The position numbers were made by a program, and so were the translations under genes. 64,000 bases of DNA from positions 707,308 through 771,307 of the forward strand of contig NZ_BMPZ01000002.1 of assembly GCF_014647855.1 (NCBI RefSeq), read 5' to 3'. The stretch comes from Shewanella gelidii. Lineage in GTDB: Bacteria > Pseudomonadota > Gammaproteobacteria > Enterobacterales > Shewanellaceae. The notes under the pieces were generated by a model. The model had not been told where the DNA came from, did not search any database, and worked only from the letters and a program-made list of their open reading frames with translations. Below are positions 38,633-48,116 of the stretch, in pieces (within the stretch, counting starts at the first letter, position 1; the number at the start of each line of letters is the position of its first letter).

Positions 38633-39808
38633 TTAGCGATTGTGCTCAGGGCGATGGATAATATCGGCTGCATGTTGCAATGCACTTTCACTTGCTCGGT
38701 TGCCCATAACGTAACGTGCTAGCCAAGCGGTAAGGGGAATGGTGAGCACGATGCCAACGCTCCCTGCGAGAGCATGGATTATTGCTAAAGAAATAATCGG
38801 GGTGTTAATGAATTGGGTGATTGGCATATCCAATCCCCAGACCATCATAATGGTTGTTAATGAGCTGCCTGCAAATGCCAATATCAAGGTATTGGTCATG
38901 GTTCCCATAATGTCTCGGCCAATATTCATGCTGGCTTGCATGAGTTGTTTTGGTGTCAGTTTCGGGTCGGTAATTTGCAGCTCGTTATAAGCTGAAGCAA
39001 TTGAGATTGCGACATCCATAACCGCACCGAGTGCCGAAACCATAATGGCGACAAACATGAGCCAACGAATTTGAATCGGTTGAGTGGTGAGATAGATGAC
39101 GTCTTCGCCTTTGTCTAAGTAAATGCCTGATAAATGGGCCAATTCACCAAAAAGTTGAGCCATGATCCCGGCGGCAATCACACCAAGTAGGGTTCCGCCC
39201 ATGGCGCAGTAACTCTTACGGTTATTCCCTGAGACCAAAATGAAATTGACCACAATTTTAAGCCCCATCAGTACCGTTGTGACCATGACTGGGTTGTAAC
39301 CGGCAAATATGGACGGGATCAATACTCCAATAATCAGTGCTGCAGTGAAGTAGAGTGAAACGACTGAATTAAGACCTTCTTTCTTACCAAATGACAAGAG
39401 TAACAACAGAAAAGCAAAGCACATGCTATAAATTGCAGTGGACCGTTTGTGGTTAAACGCCCAATAAACCGGGCCATTTGCAGTTTGCCGGATCATCATA
39501 ATAAACACATCGCCAGACTTGACTAAAATGTTGTGTTGACGGCTCAATGGGTTTTCGACTTCAACACGGCTTCCTTGCTCGGGTCCTTCAAGGATGATGG
39601 CGGTAAAAACCTGTTTTCCTGTCAAAATGGAAGGAACACGGGGATCTGGTGCGAGTTCACTACTGAGAACATCGATGACACGTGCCTCAACAAAGTCCTG
39701 TTTAACTTGTGTTTTGGGCTTAAAACTTTCGCTCAAACTCGGGGAAAAATAAAAAATTCCAGTTGAGAGTAAAGCGATAAACAGTGCGAATCGATAATTC
39801 TTAAGCAT
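38633..39808 (-). CDS. YibE/F-family integral membrane protein
   Basis: This 391-aa protein has an N-terminal signal anchor and a short extracytoplasmic beta domain (residues 35-115, with VEARVIDVLSSELAP and GDVFIMMIRQ). About eight membrane helices follow. FVAIMVSALGAVMDVAISIASAYNEL is the characteristic YibE/F core, followed by ASMNIGRDIMGTMTNTLILAFAGSSL. Function is unknown; a transporter role is usually guessed. It is monocistronic on the minus strand, convergent with the RraB-family gene. Confidence 0.88.
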   Translation of the reverse strand: MLKNYRFALFIALLSTGIFYFSPSLSESFKPKTQVKQDFVEARVIDVLSSELAPDPRVPSILTGKQVFTAIILEGPEQGSRVEVENPLSRQHNILVKSGDVFIMMIRQTANGPVYWAFNHKRSTAIYSMCFAFLLLLLSFGKKEGLNSVVSLYFTAALIIGVLIPSIFAGYNPVMVTTVLMGLKIVVNFILVSGNNRKSYCAMGGTLLGVIAAGIMAQLFGELAHLSGIYLDKGEDVIYLTTQPIQIRWLMFVAIMVSALGAVMDVAISIASAYNELQITDPKLTPKQLMQASMNIGRDIMGTMTNTLILAFAGSSLTTIMMVWGLDMPITQFINTPIISLAIIHALAGSVGIVLTIPLTAWLARYVMGNRASESALQHAADIIHRPEHNR

Positions 39809-39924
39809 ATTTGGCTTCTTAACAACGTTTCAATCTTTTGAAGTCCTAAGGTTTTTTTAGGGCATCATTGAATCAAATAAGGATGAACAAAAAATCAGTG
39901 TCGTACATTTTTGCTTGAATAGAG

Positions 39925-39954
39925 AAAACACAAAAGGCCCGTTACCGGGCCTTT
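39925..39954 (-). terminator. Terminator of the 5'-nucleotidase gene
   Basis: The stem AAAGGCCCG (39933-39941) / CGGGCCTTT (39946-39954) has a 4-nt loop. On the minus strand it is followed by a T-rich run (plus-strand A-rich 39921-39935). It starts 15 nt after the stop. Confidence 0.85.
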
Positions 39955-39968
39955 ATTATGAAATGTGT

Positions 39969-42152
39969 TTACTCGGCAACAACACAGCCTTCGTAAACCT
40001 TCACAGGATCGGCATCACCTTTATTTGGGTTATCGAAGTATGAGGTTGCATCATTTAAGTTAACAGATTGAACAATGCCCGGATATTTCGGGTTATCTAG
40101 ATCGATATTAATACAGATCTCTTTGTTCTCAAGCTGATTCCATAAAGCTTCACCTGCAGCGCCGTCATTCCGTAGCAACGTGATGGCACCATTGTCTTGG
40201 TACTGCTTAATTTCCCAGTTCGGATTAGTAAAGTCAGCTGCACTAACACCTTGGTTATTGATGACGTACTCAGTGAGCATGTCACGAATTGCATAGACTT
40301 GCTCATTTACGGAGTCGTAATAAACATCTTCATCAGTTGCCCAACCCCAAGCTTTGATTTGCGAGCCCCAGCGGTAGCTGTTCAGCGCTAGCTTGTAGGT
40401 GGCGGTAGGATCGAATGGTTTGCCGTCAATCTCAATAATCTCAACACGGCTACCTTCATTGGTGACCTTATTGTCATCATCACGATCCATAGCAAAAGCT
40501 TCACCAGTTAAATCAACCGTGAAGTTAATTTTTCCGTCAAATTGGTCATAGTTATAAGCTTTCGCGCCTTTACGGAAGGAAACCGTAATGTCTCCGTCCT
40601 GATAGGCATTGAAGTAGCTATAAGACCATTCCATGTAGCGTTTTAGATTTGCGCCACTAATGTTGATACCCACGAGCGTGTTGTCGTATTTATACAGACG
40701 AGTTGAATCTTTTTTCGCGTAATCATCGCCATCAATGAGATTGGAGGCATCAGAGAACAGTGACGCTGCGGAAACAACTGCACCGGCTTTTTCTAATTGA
40801 GTCTGGTTAATAAAGTCCATTAATGGTGTATCTTGAACTTTGGCAGTGTGAATCGTGGTGTAAAGGCGGCCAATCAGATCGGTGTCTTCATGAACCGCTT
40901 CGTCAGCACCAGAGCCTGGCGTAAATACGCCTGCAATTGTCCCGATAACTTCTTGTGCGTCTAACTTCGCGGCATCATCGATGTATTGGAACTGAGCACT
41001 GATATCTGTATCTTCTTCAACATATTTGGTGCTGATATTCGCCAGTGTGGTGTCAACCATTTCCCACTTGCCGTCGGTGCCTTTTTTCAACTTAATTTCA
41101 GCAGTCGCTAGTGCGGAACCCCATTTTCCTGGCTCCATGATTTTCACGCTGTTGGCTCGATTGCTTTCATCGTATGTGCCGGCCAAAGTTTTATCTTCGA
41201 CAGAATCTTTGCCTTCCACTGAAATATCGGTATAAACCACTTCTGCGCCAGCTTCAGCCTTGGCGACACTTTCAATGTAAGTTGCATGCTCATGGCCCGC
41301 AAGAATCACATCAAATTGATCAGCCATTTCAGCAGCAATGCGGCGAACCCCGTAGCCACTTGGAGAGTTACGTCCGAGATGGAATGCACCAATGACGACG
41401 TCGACTTCATGTGCTTCTACTGCTGCCGCAACAGCTGCTTTGACTGATTCGAGTTCGTTGTCAAATTGCAAACCGGCAAAATGACTTGGTGCAGAGGCTT
41501 CCCAATTTGGGACATATGACGGCGTGACACCAACAATTGCAACTTTAGCACCATCGACTTCAAAGATTTGGAAGGCACGGATATAGTTGGCACCATTTTC
41601 TTCCCATTTGATGTTGCTTGACACTACGGCACCATTGAAATGGCCAAGGTTTCGATCGACAAAAGTGCGTTCAAAGTTGAACTCGTGGTTACCTGGAACC
41701 CATAAGTCAAAGTCGAGCGCGTTGAGGGTGGAAACAACCGGGTGAGTTGGATCATCATTGAATAATTGTGCTGAGTTGCCCTGAACTGTGTCACCGATGT
41801 CGAGCAAAATCATGTTTTCATTTTTGCTTTTTTCTGTTTTCAGCAAGGTTGCAACACGTGTTAAGCCTGCATCTGAGTCTTCTTTATCCAAAGCGTAGTC
41901 ATAACCAAAAATACGACCGTGTAAATCCGATGTCGCACCAATGGTAATGGTCACTTCATCAGCTTGTTCTTGGCTTTTAACGACCACATCTGGTGTATTC
42001 GTTAGCGTTTTACCTTGGGTTGCGATGGTGGTGTAGCCGCTGTCTTTAATGACTTCTTTTTCAACGATGACCGTATCATCAGAGTCACAAGCTGTTACCC
42101 CAAGCGCCGCAGAAATAACTACAGCCAATAATTTCTTGTTTAACATATCCAT
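39969..42152 (-). CDS. Lipoprotein metallophosphatase / 5'-nucleotidase
   Basis: This 727-aa surface or periplasmic enzyme is predicted to release phosphate from nucleotides or related esters. It has a lipobox (LGVTAC, Cys22) and a calcineurin-like metallophosphatase domain (TSDLHGRIFG, LDIGDTVQGN, VPGNHEFNF, GAFHLGRN and LAGHEHATY supply the metal ligands). The 5'-nucleotidase C-terminal domain has NISGANLKRYMEWS and YKLALNSYRWGS. The start is the ATG at 42152 or 42146. It is monocistronic. Such enzymes let marine bacteria scavenge phosphate from extracellular nucleotides. Confidence 0.93.
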   Translation of the reverse strand: MDMLNKKLLAVVISAALGVTACDSDDTVIVEKEVIKDSGYTTIATQGKTLTNTPDVVVKSQEQADEVTITIGATSDLHGRIFGYDYALDKEDSDAGLTRVATLLKTEKSKNENMILLDIGDTVQGNSAQLFNDDPTHPVVSTLNALDFDLWVPGNHEFNFERTFVDRNLGHFNGAVVSSNIKWEENGANYIRAFQIFEVDGAKVAIVGVTPSYVPNWEASAPSHFAGLQFDNELESVKAAVAAAVEAHEVDVVIGAFHLGRNSPSGYGVRRIAAEMADQFDVILAGHEHATYIESVAKAEAGAEVVYTDISVEGKDSVEDKTLAGTYDESNRANSVKIMEPGKWGSALATAEIKLKKGTDGKWEMVDTTLANISTKYVEEDTDISAQFQYIDDAAKLDAQEVIGTIAGVFTPGSGADEAVHEDTDLIGRLYTTIHTAKVQDTPLMDFINQTQLEKAGAVVSAASLFSDASNLIDGDDYAKKDSTRLYKYDNTLVGINISGANLKRYMEWSYSYFNAYQDGDITVSFRKGAKAYNYDQFDGKINFTVDLTGEAFAMDRDDDNKVTNEGSRVEIIEIDGKPFDPTATYKLALNSYRWGSQIKAWGWATDEDVYYDSVNEQVYAIRDMLTEYVINNQGVSAADFTNPNWEIKQYQDNGAITLLRNDGAAGEALWNQLENKEICINIDLDNPKYPGIVQSVNLNDATSYFDNPNKGDADPVKVYEGCVVAE

Positions 42153-42590
42153 TACTCAACAATTAAAAGTTAACCCCGAGAGCATGTTGCTCCCACTTTT
42201 TGCCATGCTTATTGTTTTATATATATGACAGAGCATTTGATTATAAGAACAGTTTTCGAAATTAATGTGACCTAGAGCATGTACTCTAAAAGTAATTTGG
42301 GGCAATTACACATTATTTTTGTGTGTATTTTTTCGATTGAGTTTAAGCCTTTGTTTATGCGTTAGTTTTGTTGGTTGTTATATCGTTGCTCGGTGCTAAT
42401 TGAGACATCTAGCTTGATTCTACGGGAAGTCACTTTGGGCTGAAGCGTTGCCCTGTGTAAGTGGCGGAGCTAATCAAAACAGGGGAACAGCTATACATTG
42501 AGCGCGTTTGGCTACTGTGTTTGTCAATGGCTGGTGGCATGCTTGTTGATTTTGTAAAGTAAGAAGGTCATTTGAAGCGGATGATTGAAT
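42153..42590. other. Non-coding region upstream of the 5'-nucleotidase gene (about 440 bp)
   Basis: This AT-rich region contains the nucleotidase promoter. No gene-like frame, repeat or RNA fold was recognised before the terminator at 42596. Confidence 0.4.
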
Positions 42591-42617
42591 ACTAAAAAAG
42601 GACCCTCAGGTCCTTTT
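42591..42617 (-). terminator. Terminator of the lapG-lapD-small protein unit
   Basis: AAAAGGACC (42596-42604) pairs with GGTCCTTTT (42609-42617) around a 4-nt loop. On the minus strand the T-rich side continues past the stem. It lies 27 nt after the small secreted protein's stop and marks the end of the minus-strand unit. Confidence 0.82.
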
Positions 42618-42644
42618 ATTTGTTGAGCGGAAAAAGTAACCGGT

Positions 42645-43133
42645 TTAGTTACCTGAAACGGTACCACCGCCACCGCCGCTACCGCCACCAAAACCTGGTG
42701 TAGCAGGCGCTGCAGCACGACTTCTTGCTCGGGTTAGACCAAATTCAGGACCTTGGCCTTGTCCTTTACCGCGGTTGCCCGCTGCAGTTTCAGTATTTGC
42801 AACGGCATTCTCAACCACAGATGGGTCGACTCCTTTTGCTATTGCGACCGCCAAAATGGTGTCTGAGTCAACATTCGCATTACTTGCAGCTGCAAGTACG
42901 GCTTCAATTTCTTCAGTTGTGCCAGCATTGTCTAATGCTAAAGCAAGAATGGCTTCAACCATATCTGGGTTTGCTGTAATCGCGCTTGCTACATAATCAG
43001 CTAAAGACTGACCACCAGCAACCGCTGCTTCCAAGCTTTTTTCGAGGCTATTTTCCGCTTGTACTGCAGCTGAGAAGCCACCAGTAGCGAACAGTGATGC
43101 CGCGAAAAGTATTGCTAGTTTATTAGCGCGCAT
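42645..43133 (-). CDS. Small secreted glycine-rich protein with a TAAG motif, downstream of lapD
   Basis: This 162-aa protein was not assigned to a named family. It has a Sec signal peptide (residues 1-26, ending AVQA) and an acidic, alanine-rich helical region (27-115) with two loose repeats of the form VEAILALAL / IEAVLAAAS. Then come Thr116-Ala117-Ala118-Gly119, a basic Gly/Gln linker and a glycine-rich tail (148-157). LapG proteases cut LapA-type adhesins between the alanines of TAAG. Here the motif lies between a compact domain and a flexible tail, in a gene 20 bp behind lapD. A LapG substrate role is an inference. Signal-peptide export differs from type I-secreted LapA. Confidence 0.8.
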   Translation of the reverse strand: MRANKLAILFAASLFATGGFSAAVQAENSLEKSLEAAVAGGQSLADYVASAITANPDMVEAILALALDNAGTTEEIEAVLAAASNANVDSDTILAVAIAKGVDPSVVENAVANTETAAGNRGKGQGQGPEFGLTRARSRAAAPATPGFGGGSGGGGGTVSGN

Positions 43134-43153
43134 TATATTCCCTTATATTCGAA

Positions 43154-45241
43154 TTAGACGTAAGTTAGCAAGGATTCTAGACTAACGGGTCTATCTTTGC
43201 AGCTATTTTCATCACATATTGAATCAAATTCATAGACTTGAAACAAACCTCGCCCTTGAAGAGCATCAATATTGAGTTCTAAACAGGAGTCGGCTATAGC
43301 CATATCTTCCACATGAGGAGCAATAATTTTTACGCCAATACCGTGGCAAATTTGTGTGACCGTTTGAATAAAGAAACGAGTATCCGCCTCTTTTAAGTCT
43401 CGAATGTAGCTGCCATCGACTTTGATATAATCAATATCTAAGTTACGAATATATTTAAATGAACTTAAGCTAGAGCCAAAGCGCTCAATGGTTACTTCAA
43501 TGCCTAACGCTTTGGTTTGGTTAATAAAGCTTTTTGCTGAATCATAACTGGCAAGAATGGCAGTTTCGTTGATTTCGAATAGCAATGGTGGCAGCTTTGT
43601 TTGTAGTGCGTTAATCGTTGTAAATAGCCAGTCTCTAAACTTTTCATCATGTAAGGCATTATTACTGATATTGATTGCAACTTTTGATTCACTGACATGC
43701 TGTAACTTGTTCAGCATAAAACAAATCACCGCTTGCTCAAGTTCATGTAACACACCAAGATTACTGGCCATTGCAAATACATCAGCAGTGGGTAGTATTT
43801 TGTTGTCAAGTTTAAAGCGAGCAAATGTTTCCGCATAAACCATTTGTTGTTTGGCATCGATAACCGGTTGGATCAGCAGGTCGAAAATATTCTCGAGTTC
43901 TTGTAGATCTGTGAGTATTTCCTTTGCGGAAATTGTAGCGACATTGTTGGCTTGAATTGTTTGATGAAATTGCTCGAACACATCTTGCCACTCGGTGCGT
44001 GATTTGCTTTCACTATCGCTTTGCGTTGGCACAAGACCATATTGAACTTGATAATAACAGTTGTGGGCGATTAAGTTATCAAGGCGCTTCATACAAGCAA
44101 CAAAAGCTTCGTTTGGATTTACGTCAATCATCACGTGCCTAGCAAAGCCTTCAGTGTATTTTTCTCGATTGGCAATGGCGAAACAGGAGACTAAATGCTC
44201 ATCGAGCTTTTGCGCATCGGCTTCTGCGAGCTTGGCCAATACCGCGATTTCGGAGCCTGAAATTCTAAAAACCTGGTGTTCACCACATTCTTGGTAGGTT
44301 TGAGTGATCAGTCCCGCCGCATGTTTTACATAATCATCACCAGCGCCATAACCCTCGGCATTATTGAGTTCTGCAAGTGAGGGCAGGCTAATTAAACAGA
44401 GGTAGACACCATCAGATAAATGCTCGCGTTCATTCTGCATACTGGAGAACTGCTGCAACAAAGCACGGCGGTTCGGTAAGCCCGTTAATTCATCTAGATA
44501 GACTTGTTTTGAAAGCTTATCAGCAATTTCAGTTTGCTCTTCAAAAGATTGCCTAATGTTGCTAACCATCCGGTTGAGTGCGTCCACTACGACTTGGAGT
44601 TCTGTTGTAAAAGGGACTTTGGTGTTGAGTTCAAACCGCTTTTGAGTCACGCCTTTTGCTTGTGATTCAATGTTCTTTAGCGGGCCAAGTACGGCTTTTA
44701 AAATGAAGTAAGAAACAACAAGGGCAAGAACGAGCAATAACAGTGTGTCGGTCGCATCTTTAATACTTTGTTGCCAAAGGGTTTCGTATGAAGCACCTGG
44801 GTGAGACTGAACCGATAAAACGCCAGCCTGAACCCAGCCACTGCTGACTTCACTTCGCATAATGGGCGGGGAGAGCGGAAACAGAGAGATAAACCAGCTG
44901 GGTACGATTCGAGTTACTTTGTCATATTGGCGATCAATCTTGGTAATGCCGTCCATATCGGCAAAAGAAATATGTTGGTAGTAACCTGAATCAAAAATAG
45001 CGTTAGTCATTGTTTCGGCAATGACGAGGCCTTCTTCATCCATATAGGGCGTAATTGATAGTCCTAAGCTATGTGCCGCGTCTTGTGCATGGGATGCGAG
45101 CTGATCTTCTAAATAATGACGCATGCTCTCAACATTATTGTATAACGATGCGCCCAGAATGAGCAGCGAAAGGCCAGCGATTAGCCCATACAATTGGGTT
45201 TGTAACGACATGCCTTTTCGGTTTTTTACGTCCTGTTTCAT
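43154..45241 (-). CDS. lapD: LapD-like inside-out c-di-GMP receptor
   Basis: This 695-aa inner-membrane protein has TM1 (residues 17-37), a periplasmic LapD/MoxY-type domain with SSGWVQAG (the tryptophan region that holds LapG in Pseudomonas), TM2 (about 168-187), HAMP, a GGDEF-like and an EAL-like domain. The GGDEF site is degenerate (SGSEI). In the EAL domain the EAL motif reads ETF and the catalytic DD pair reads ER (ERFGSS). It should therefore bind c-di-GMP rather than make or cut it, as LapD does. It starts 2 bp after lapG ends and is followed by the small TAAG protein. Confidence 0.92.
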   Translation of the reverse strand: MKQDVKNRKGMSLQTQLYGLIAGLSLLILGASLYNNVESMRHYLEDQLASHAQDAAHSLGLSITPYMDEEGLVIAETMTNAIFDSGYYQHISFADMDGITKIDRQYDKVTRIVPSWFISLFPLSPPIMRSEVSSGWVQAGVLSVQSHPGASYETLWQQSIKDATDTLLLLVLALVVSYFILKAVLGPLKNIESQAKGVTQKRFELNTKVPFTTELQVVVDALNRMVSNIRQSFEEQTEIADKLSKQVYLDELTGLPNRRALLQQFSSMQNEREHLSDGVYLCLISLPSLAELNNAEGYGAGDDYVKHAAGLITQTYQECGEHQVFRISGSEIAVLAKLAEADAQKLDEHLVSCFAIANREKYTEGFARHVMIDVNPNEAFVACMKRLDNLIAHNCYYQVQYGLVPTQSDSESKSRTEWQDVFEQFHQTIQANNVATISAKEILTDLQELENIFDLLIQPVIDAKQQMVYAETFARFKLDNKILPTADVFAMASNLGVLHELEQAVICFMLNKLQHVSESKVAINISNNALHDEKFRDWLFTTINALQTKLPPLLFEINETAILASYDSAKSFINQTKALGIEVTIERFGSSLSSFKYIRNLDIDYIKVDGSYIRDLKEADTRFFIQTVTQICHGIGVKIIAPHVEDMAIADSCLELNIDALQGRGLFQVYEFDSICDENSCKDRPVSLESLLTYV

Positions 45242-45243
45242 TG

Positions 45244-45972
45244 CTATTCGCCTAACTCTATTCTGTCTAACAACAAGTCCCAGTTTTTAACTCCAGAACC
45301 ACTTTTTACTTTTTTACCTAAACCATGCGCACGAGCTAACCAGAGTCCTTGTCCATTGAATGAATAAATAGGTTTTAAATCTGAACGCCTATTTGCGGGT
45401 AGAATTCTAGGGTTTAGGTTATCGAGAACCAAAGGGATTGCTTTGGGTTCATCAAAATAGATGAGTACCATGTGGGGGGTATCGACTGTTATGGCTCTCA
45501 CATACATGAGCCTTAGTTTGTCTTCTGTAACCCCCATGGCTCTTAGCGTCATATATTTAAAAATGGCGTAATCTTCACAATCCCCTTTACCGTGGGCCAA
45601 AGATTCAACCGGTGTTGCCCAGTAATCTTTTGTTTGCCATTGAATGATATCGTCAGCATATTCAATATTTCGATGAGCAAAGTGATTGACTTCATGTAAA
45701 CGGTGCCAGTCACTACGATCAAAATTCTCTTCAATTAATGCTTGCCAGCTACGCATTTTAGGTTCTATTTGCTTTCCATACTGGTTGGCTAGGCTCTGCA
45801 GCTTGTCCTGACTAAAGACTTTATTTATTACATTTGCATGGTTGAGTGAGCTCAGGCTAATGCAAACAACCGCGATCAGTAAAGCGAGCCTGAAGTGAAC
45901 ACTTTTGCCCTGCATTAATTTAGATAAGTGATTTACAAATTTTTTTAAATTGGCTTTGTTCAGAATTGCCAA
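45244..45972 (-). CDS. lapG: LapG-like periplasmic cysteine protease (BTLCP)
   Basis: This 242-aa transglutaminase-like protease releases LapA-type adhesins when c-di-GMP is low. The catalytic triad is visible as Cys132 (GKGDCEDYAIFKY), His167 (PHMVL) and Asp184 (VLDNL); the acidic residues around Cys132 match the Ca2+ site. A membrane/signal segment runs over residues 28-46. The start is uncertain: TTG 45972 lies only 2 nt from AAAAGG, a spacing that would better fit the ATT or CTG a few codons on, while the first ATG (45915) lacks a ribosome-binding site. No large LapA/RTX adhesin gene is in the window. Confidence 0.9.
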   Translation of the reverse strand: MAILNKANLKKFVNHLSKLMQGKSVHFRLALLIAVVCISLSSLNHANVINKVFSQDKLQSLANQYGKQIEPKMRSWQALIEENFDRSDWHRLHEVNHFAHRNIEYADDIIQWQTKDYWATPVESLAHGKGDCEDYAIFKYMTLRAMGVTEDKLRLMYVRAITVDTPHMVLIYFDEPKAIPLVLDNLNPRILPANRRSDLKPIYSFNGQGLWLARAHGLGKKVKSGSGVKNWDLLLDRIELGE

Positions 45973-46919
45973 ACCTTTTAGTGATTCCGTTAAATTATCA
46001 TGTTTTACTATGAAGATTGACTATAAAATCGTTACATATTCGTCACTAACAATACTAGCTGAGCTCAGAGTGATCAATGGCTTGATTGTATCAAGTTAAA
46101 CCTGTGGATTCGCCTTAATAGTACTTTTAGATGTTGCGGGCCTTACCCTCTGTTTTTACCTCGTTTTATCTTTTCATTGTGCGAACATATGTTTGTTGGT
46201 CTGCATCATATTTCTAAGTGAATTGGGGGGGCGTGCTGTTATTGTGGGCCTTGTTGAGAGCTCACTTACAAAATTAAAATTATTCAACAAGTTTTTTATG
46301 CTTCTTGCGTTCAGCTATTTTTGTGGTTTTATCTGGTCTGATCTGTGCAACTGCCCGATAATACAGCAAAAAAATCAATGAGGAATGCTAGTATAAATGT
46401 CCTACATATGCATGCAAATTATAAAAAGCATTTTCGTTGACATTATTGTAGCCAAAGTGCTCTATCGTGAGAATCTTGCGGTTTATTTTCTATAGGGGAG
46501 TCAGTATACTGGCAGCCGTCAAATACTTGACATTCATGTTTATAAGAAGTTTTGTCCGTAATCAAAGGAAGTTAGTTCGGTTTCATAGTCAAATATTTAG
46601 TGACGGTGGCTGGGCTTCAAGGAATAGAGAGTTTTTCGTGTTATTACTGTTTATTAAGACCATTGCTACAAACAGTTATGACATTTAAAAAGCGTATTAT
46701 CTTCTAGCAGATACCTAGATGCTTTGAAGTGACTTTATCGTGCAGTTTTACTTCTATTTCTCTTCTTCGTTTACACATAAATCTTTGACTGTATCGATAG
46801 CTTGAACACAACAGTTGAATTGATTTTGTTCATTATTATTTAGTTTAGTTATTTATAACTGGCAAGTTAGATATCTCTTGAATTTTTGTTTGCTCGTTGA
46901 TTGGAAGAGGCTGGAAATC
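45973..46919. other. Long non-coding divergent region between lapG and the EPS operon (947 bp)
   Basis: This is the longest gene-free stretch in the window. It is AT-rich, with a G7 tract (46225-46231) and ATGCATGC-type palindromes near 46410. Two short open frames (46193-46381, 46467-46688) lack ribosome-binding sites and recognisable sequence and are not called. It should hold the promoters and regulator sites of both the lap and the exopolysaccharide operons, and possibly a long leader. Confidence 0.5.
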
Positions 46920-48107
46920 ATGAAAAATGGAATTACGCAGAGTGTTATTGCGCTGAGCTGTTTGTTTGCGTTCAATGTATCTGCGAATGAGGCTGGTGCG
47001 ATTGCCACATCTTCAGGAATCGATTTGGTTCCTCGTGTTGATGCAACGTTAAAACATGATGATAACCTCGCGAGCTCTAGTAACAATGAAGAGCAAAGCT
47101 GGATCATGGAAGTCAGACCGTCAATTGTCGCTGAACTTGAAGATGGCCTAAATATCTATACTGCAGAGTTCGGAATTGCAGCGGGACACTTTTTTGATAG
47201 CCAAGATGATGATTACCTAGATGCTCGAGTTTCAGGCTCTGCTTATCTAGAAGGTGATCAAAGCAATCGGTTGAATTTAGATGGGCTGATACTGTTTGGT
47301 CATGAAGATCGAGGTACGGGAGTATCCGAAGGGGTCGGTGGTGAACAGGAAGAACCAAATACATTTGTAAACTTATCAATTGGGGGCTATTACGAATACG
47401 GCGCTTTATCCACTCCAGCAAGGCTAAGAATCAATGCCAAATATTATGATAAAGAATATACAAACTTTGAGTCGGTCACTAAGTTTAAAAACTATGAATC
47501 TTATACGCTAGGCACTTCACTTTATTATGACACAAGAGCGTCTACGAGCTTGGTTGTAGATTTGATTAGAGAAGATATTAGTTATGAATATGTAGATCCT
47601 ACTGGCGATCGAGATAGTGTGAGTAGCGATGTCAAAGTGGGCGTTGATTGGGAAGCGACAGCACTAACTCAAGGAAGTGCTCGTATTGGTTACCAGAAAA
47701 AAGAGTTTGATAATCAACTACGAGAAGACTTTGGTGGACTAGCTTGGTCAATTAATGTCACTTGGTCACCATTGACATATTCATCTGTTGATTTCAATAC
47801 AGGCCGGAAGGCAAAAGATCCATCAACTGATGGCGACTATGTTCAAGAAACAACTTATGGCGTGACTTGGAGTCATGAATGGTCACCATTGTGGGCATCA
47901 AACGTCGGAGTTAATTTACTAAAAGAAGACTTTACTGGTATCAGTCGAAAAGATGAAATGAAGTCGTTTAACCTAGGTTTAAATTACAACGCTTCAAGAT
48001 GGCTAACATTGAAAGCTGGTGTTGATATTACTGACAAGTCTTCTAGTCAAGCTCAAATTAAATATGACAAAACCGTTTTTTATATTACTGCAGAAATGAC
48101 ATTGTAG
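46920..48107 (+). CDS. Outer-membrane beta-barrel protein of the exopolysaccharide operon
   Basis: This 395-aa protein has a signal peptide (MKNGITQSVIALSCLFAFNVSA) and a chain rich in alternating aromatic strands (LVPRVDATLKHDDNLASS at the start, a terminal strand VFYITAEMTL). That is the look of the barrel found first in many gammaproteobacterial EPS/capsule operons. ATG 46920 has GAAGAGG 9 nt upstream; an in-frame start 14 codons earlier gives a poor leader. It is first in a six-gene operon and 9 bp before the wza-like gene. It may form the outer-membrane exit path with the short Wza-like protein. Confidence 0.85.
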   Translation: MKNGITQSVIALSCLFAFNVSANEAGAIATSSGIDLVPRVDATLKHDDNLASSSNNEEQSWIMEVRPSIVAELEDGLNIYTAEFGIAAGHFFDSQDDDYLDARVSGSAYLEGDQSNRLNLDGLILFGHEDRGTGVSEGVGGEQEEPNTFVNLSIGGYYEYGALSTPARLRINAKYYDKEYTNFESVTKFKNYESYTLGTSLYYDTRASTSLVVDLIREDISYEYVDPTGDRDSVSSDVKVGVDWEATALTQGSARIGYQKKEFDNQLREDFGGLAWSINVTWSPLTYSSVDFNTGRKAKDPSTDGDYVQETTYGVTWSHEWSPLWASNVGVNLLKEDFTGISRKDEMKSFNLGLNYNASRWLTLKAGVDITDKSSSQAQIKYDKTVFYITAEMTL

Positions 48108-48116
48108 GAGATCTCA

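Noticed and set aside
46193-46688. Two short open frames (62 and 73 aa) upstream of the EPS operon
   Set aside because: No ribosome-binding site, no recognisable sequence and a TTG or poorly placed start; consistent with chance frames in AT-rich DNA.
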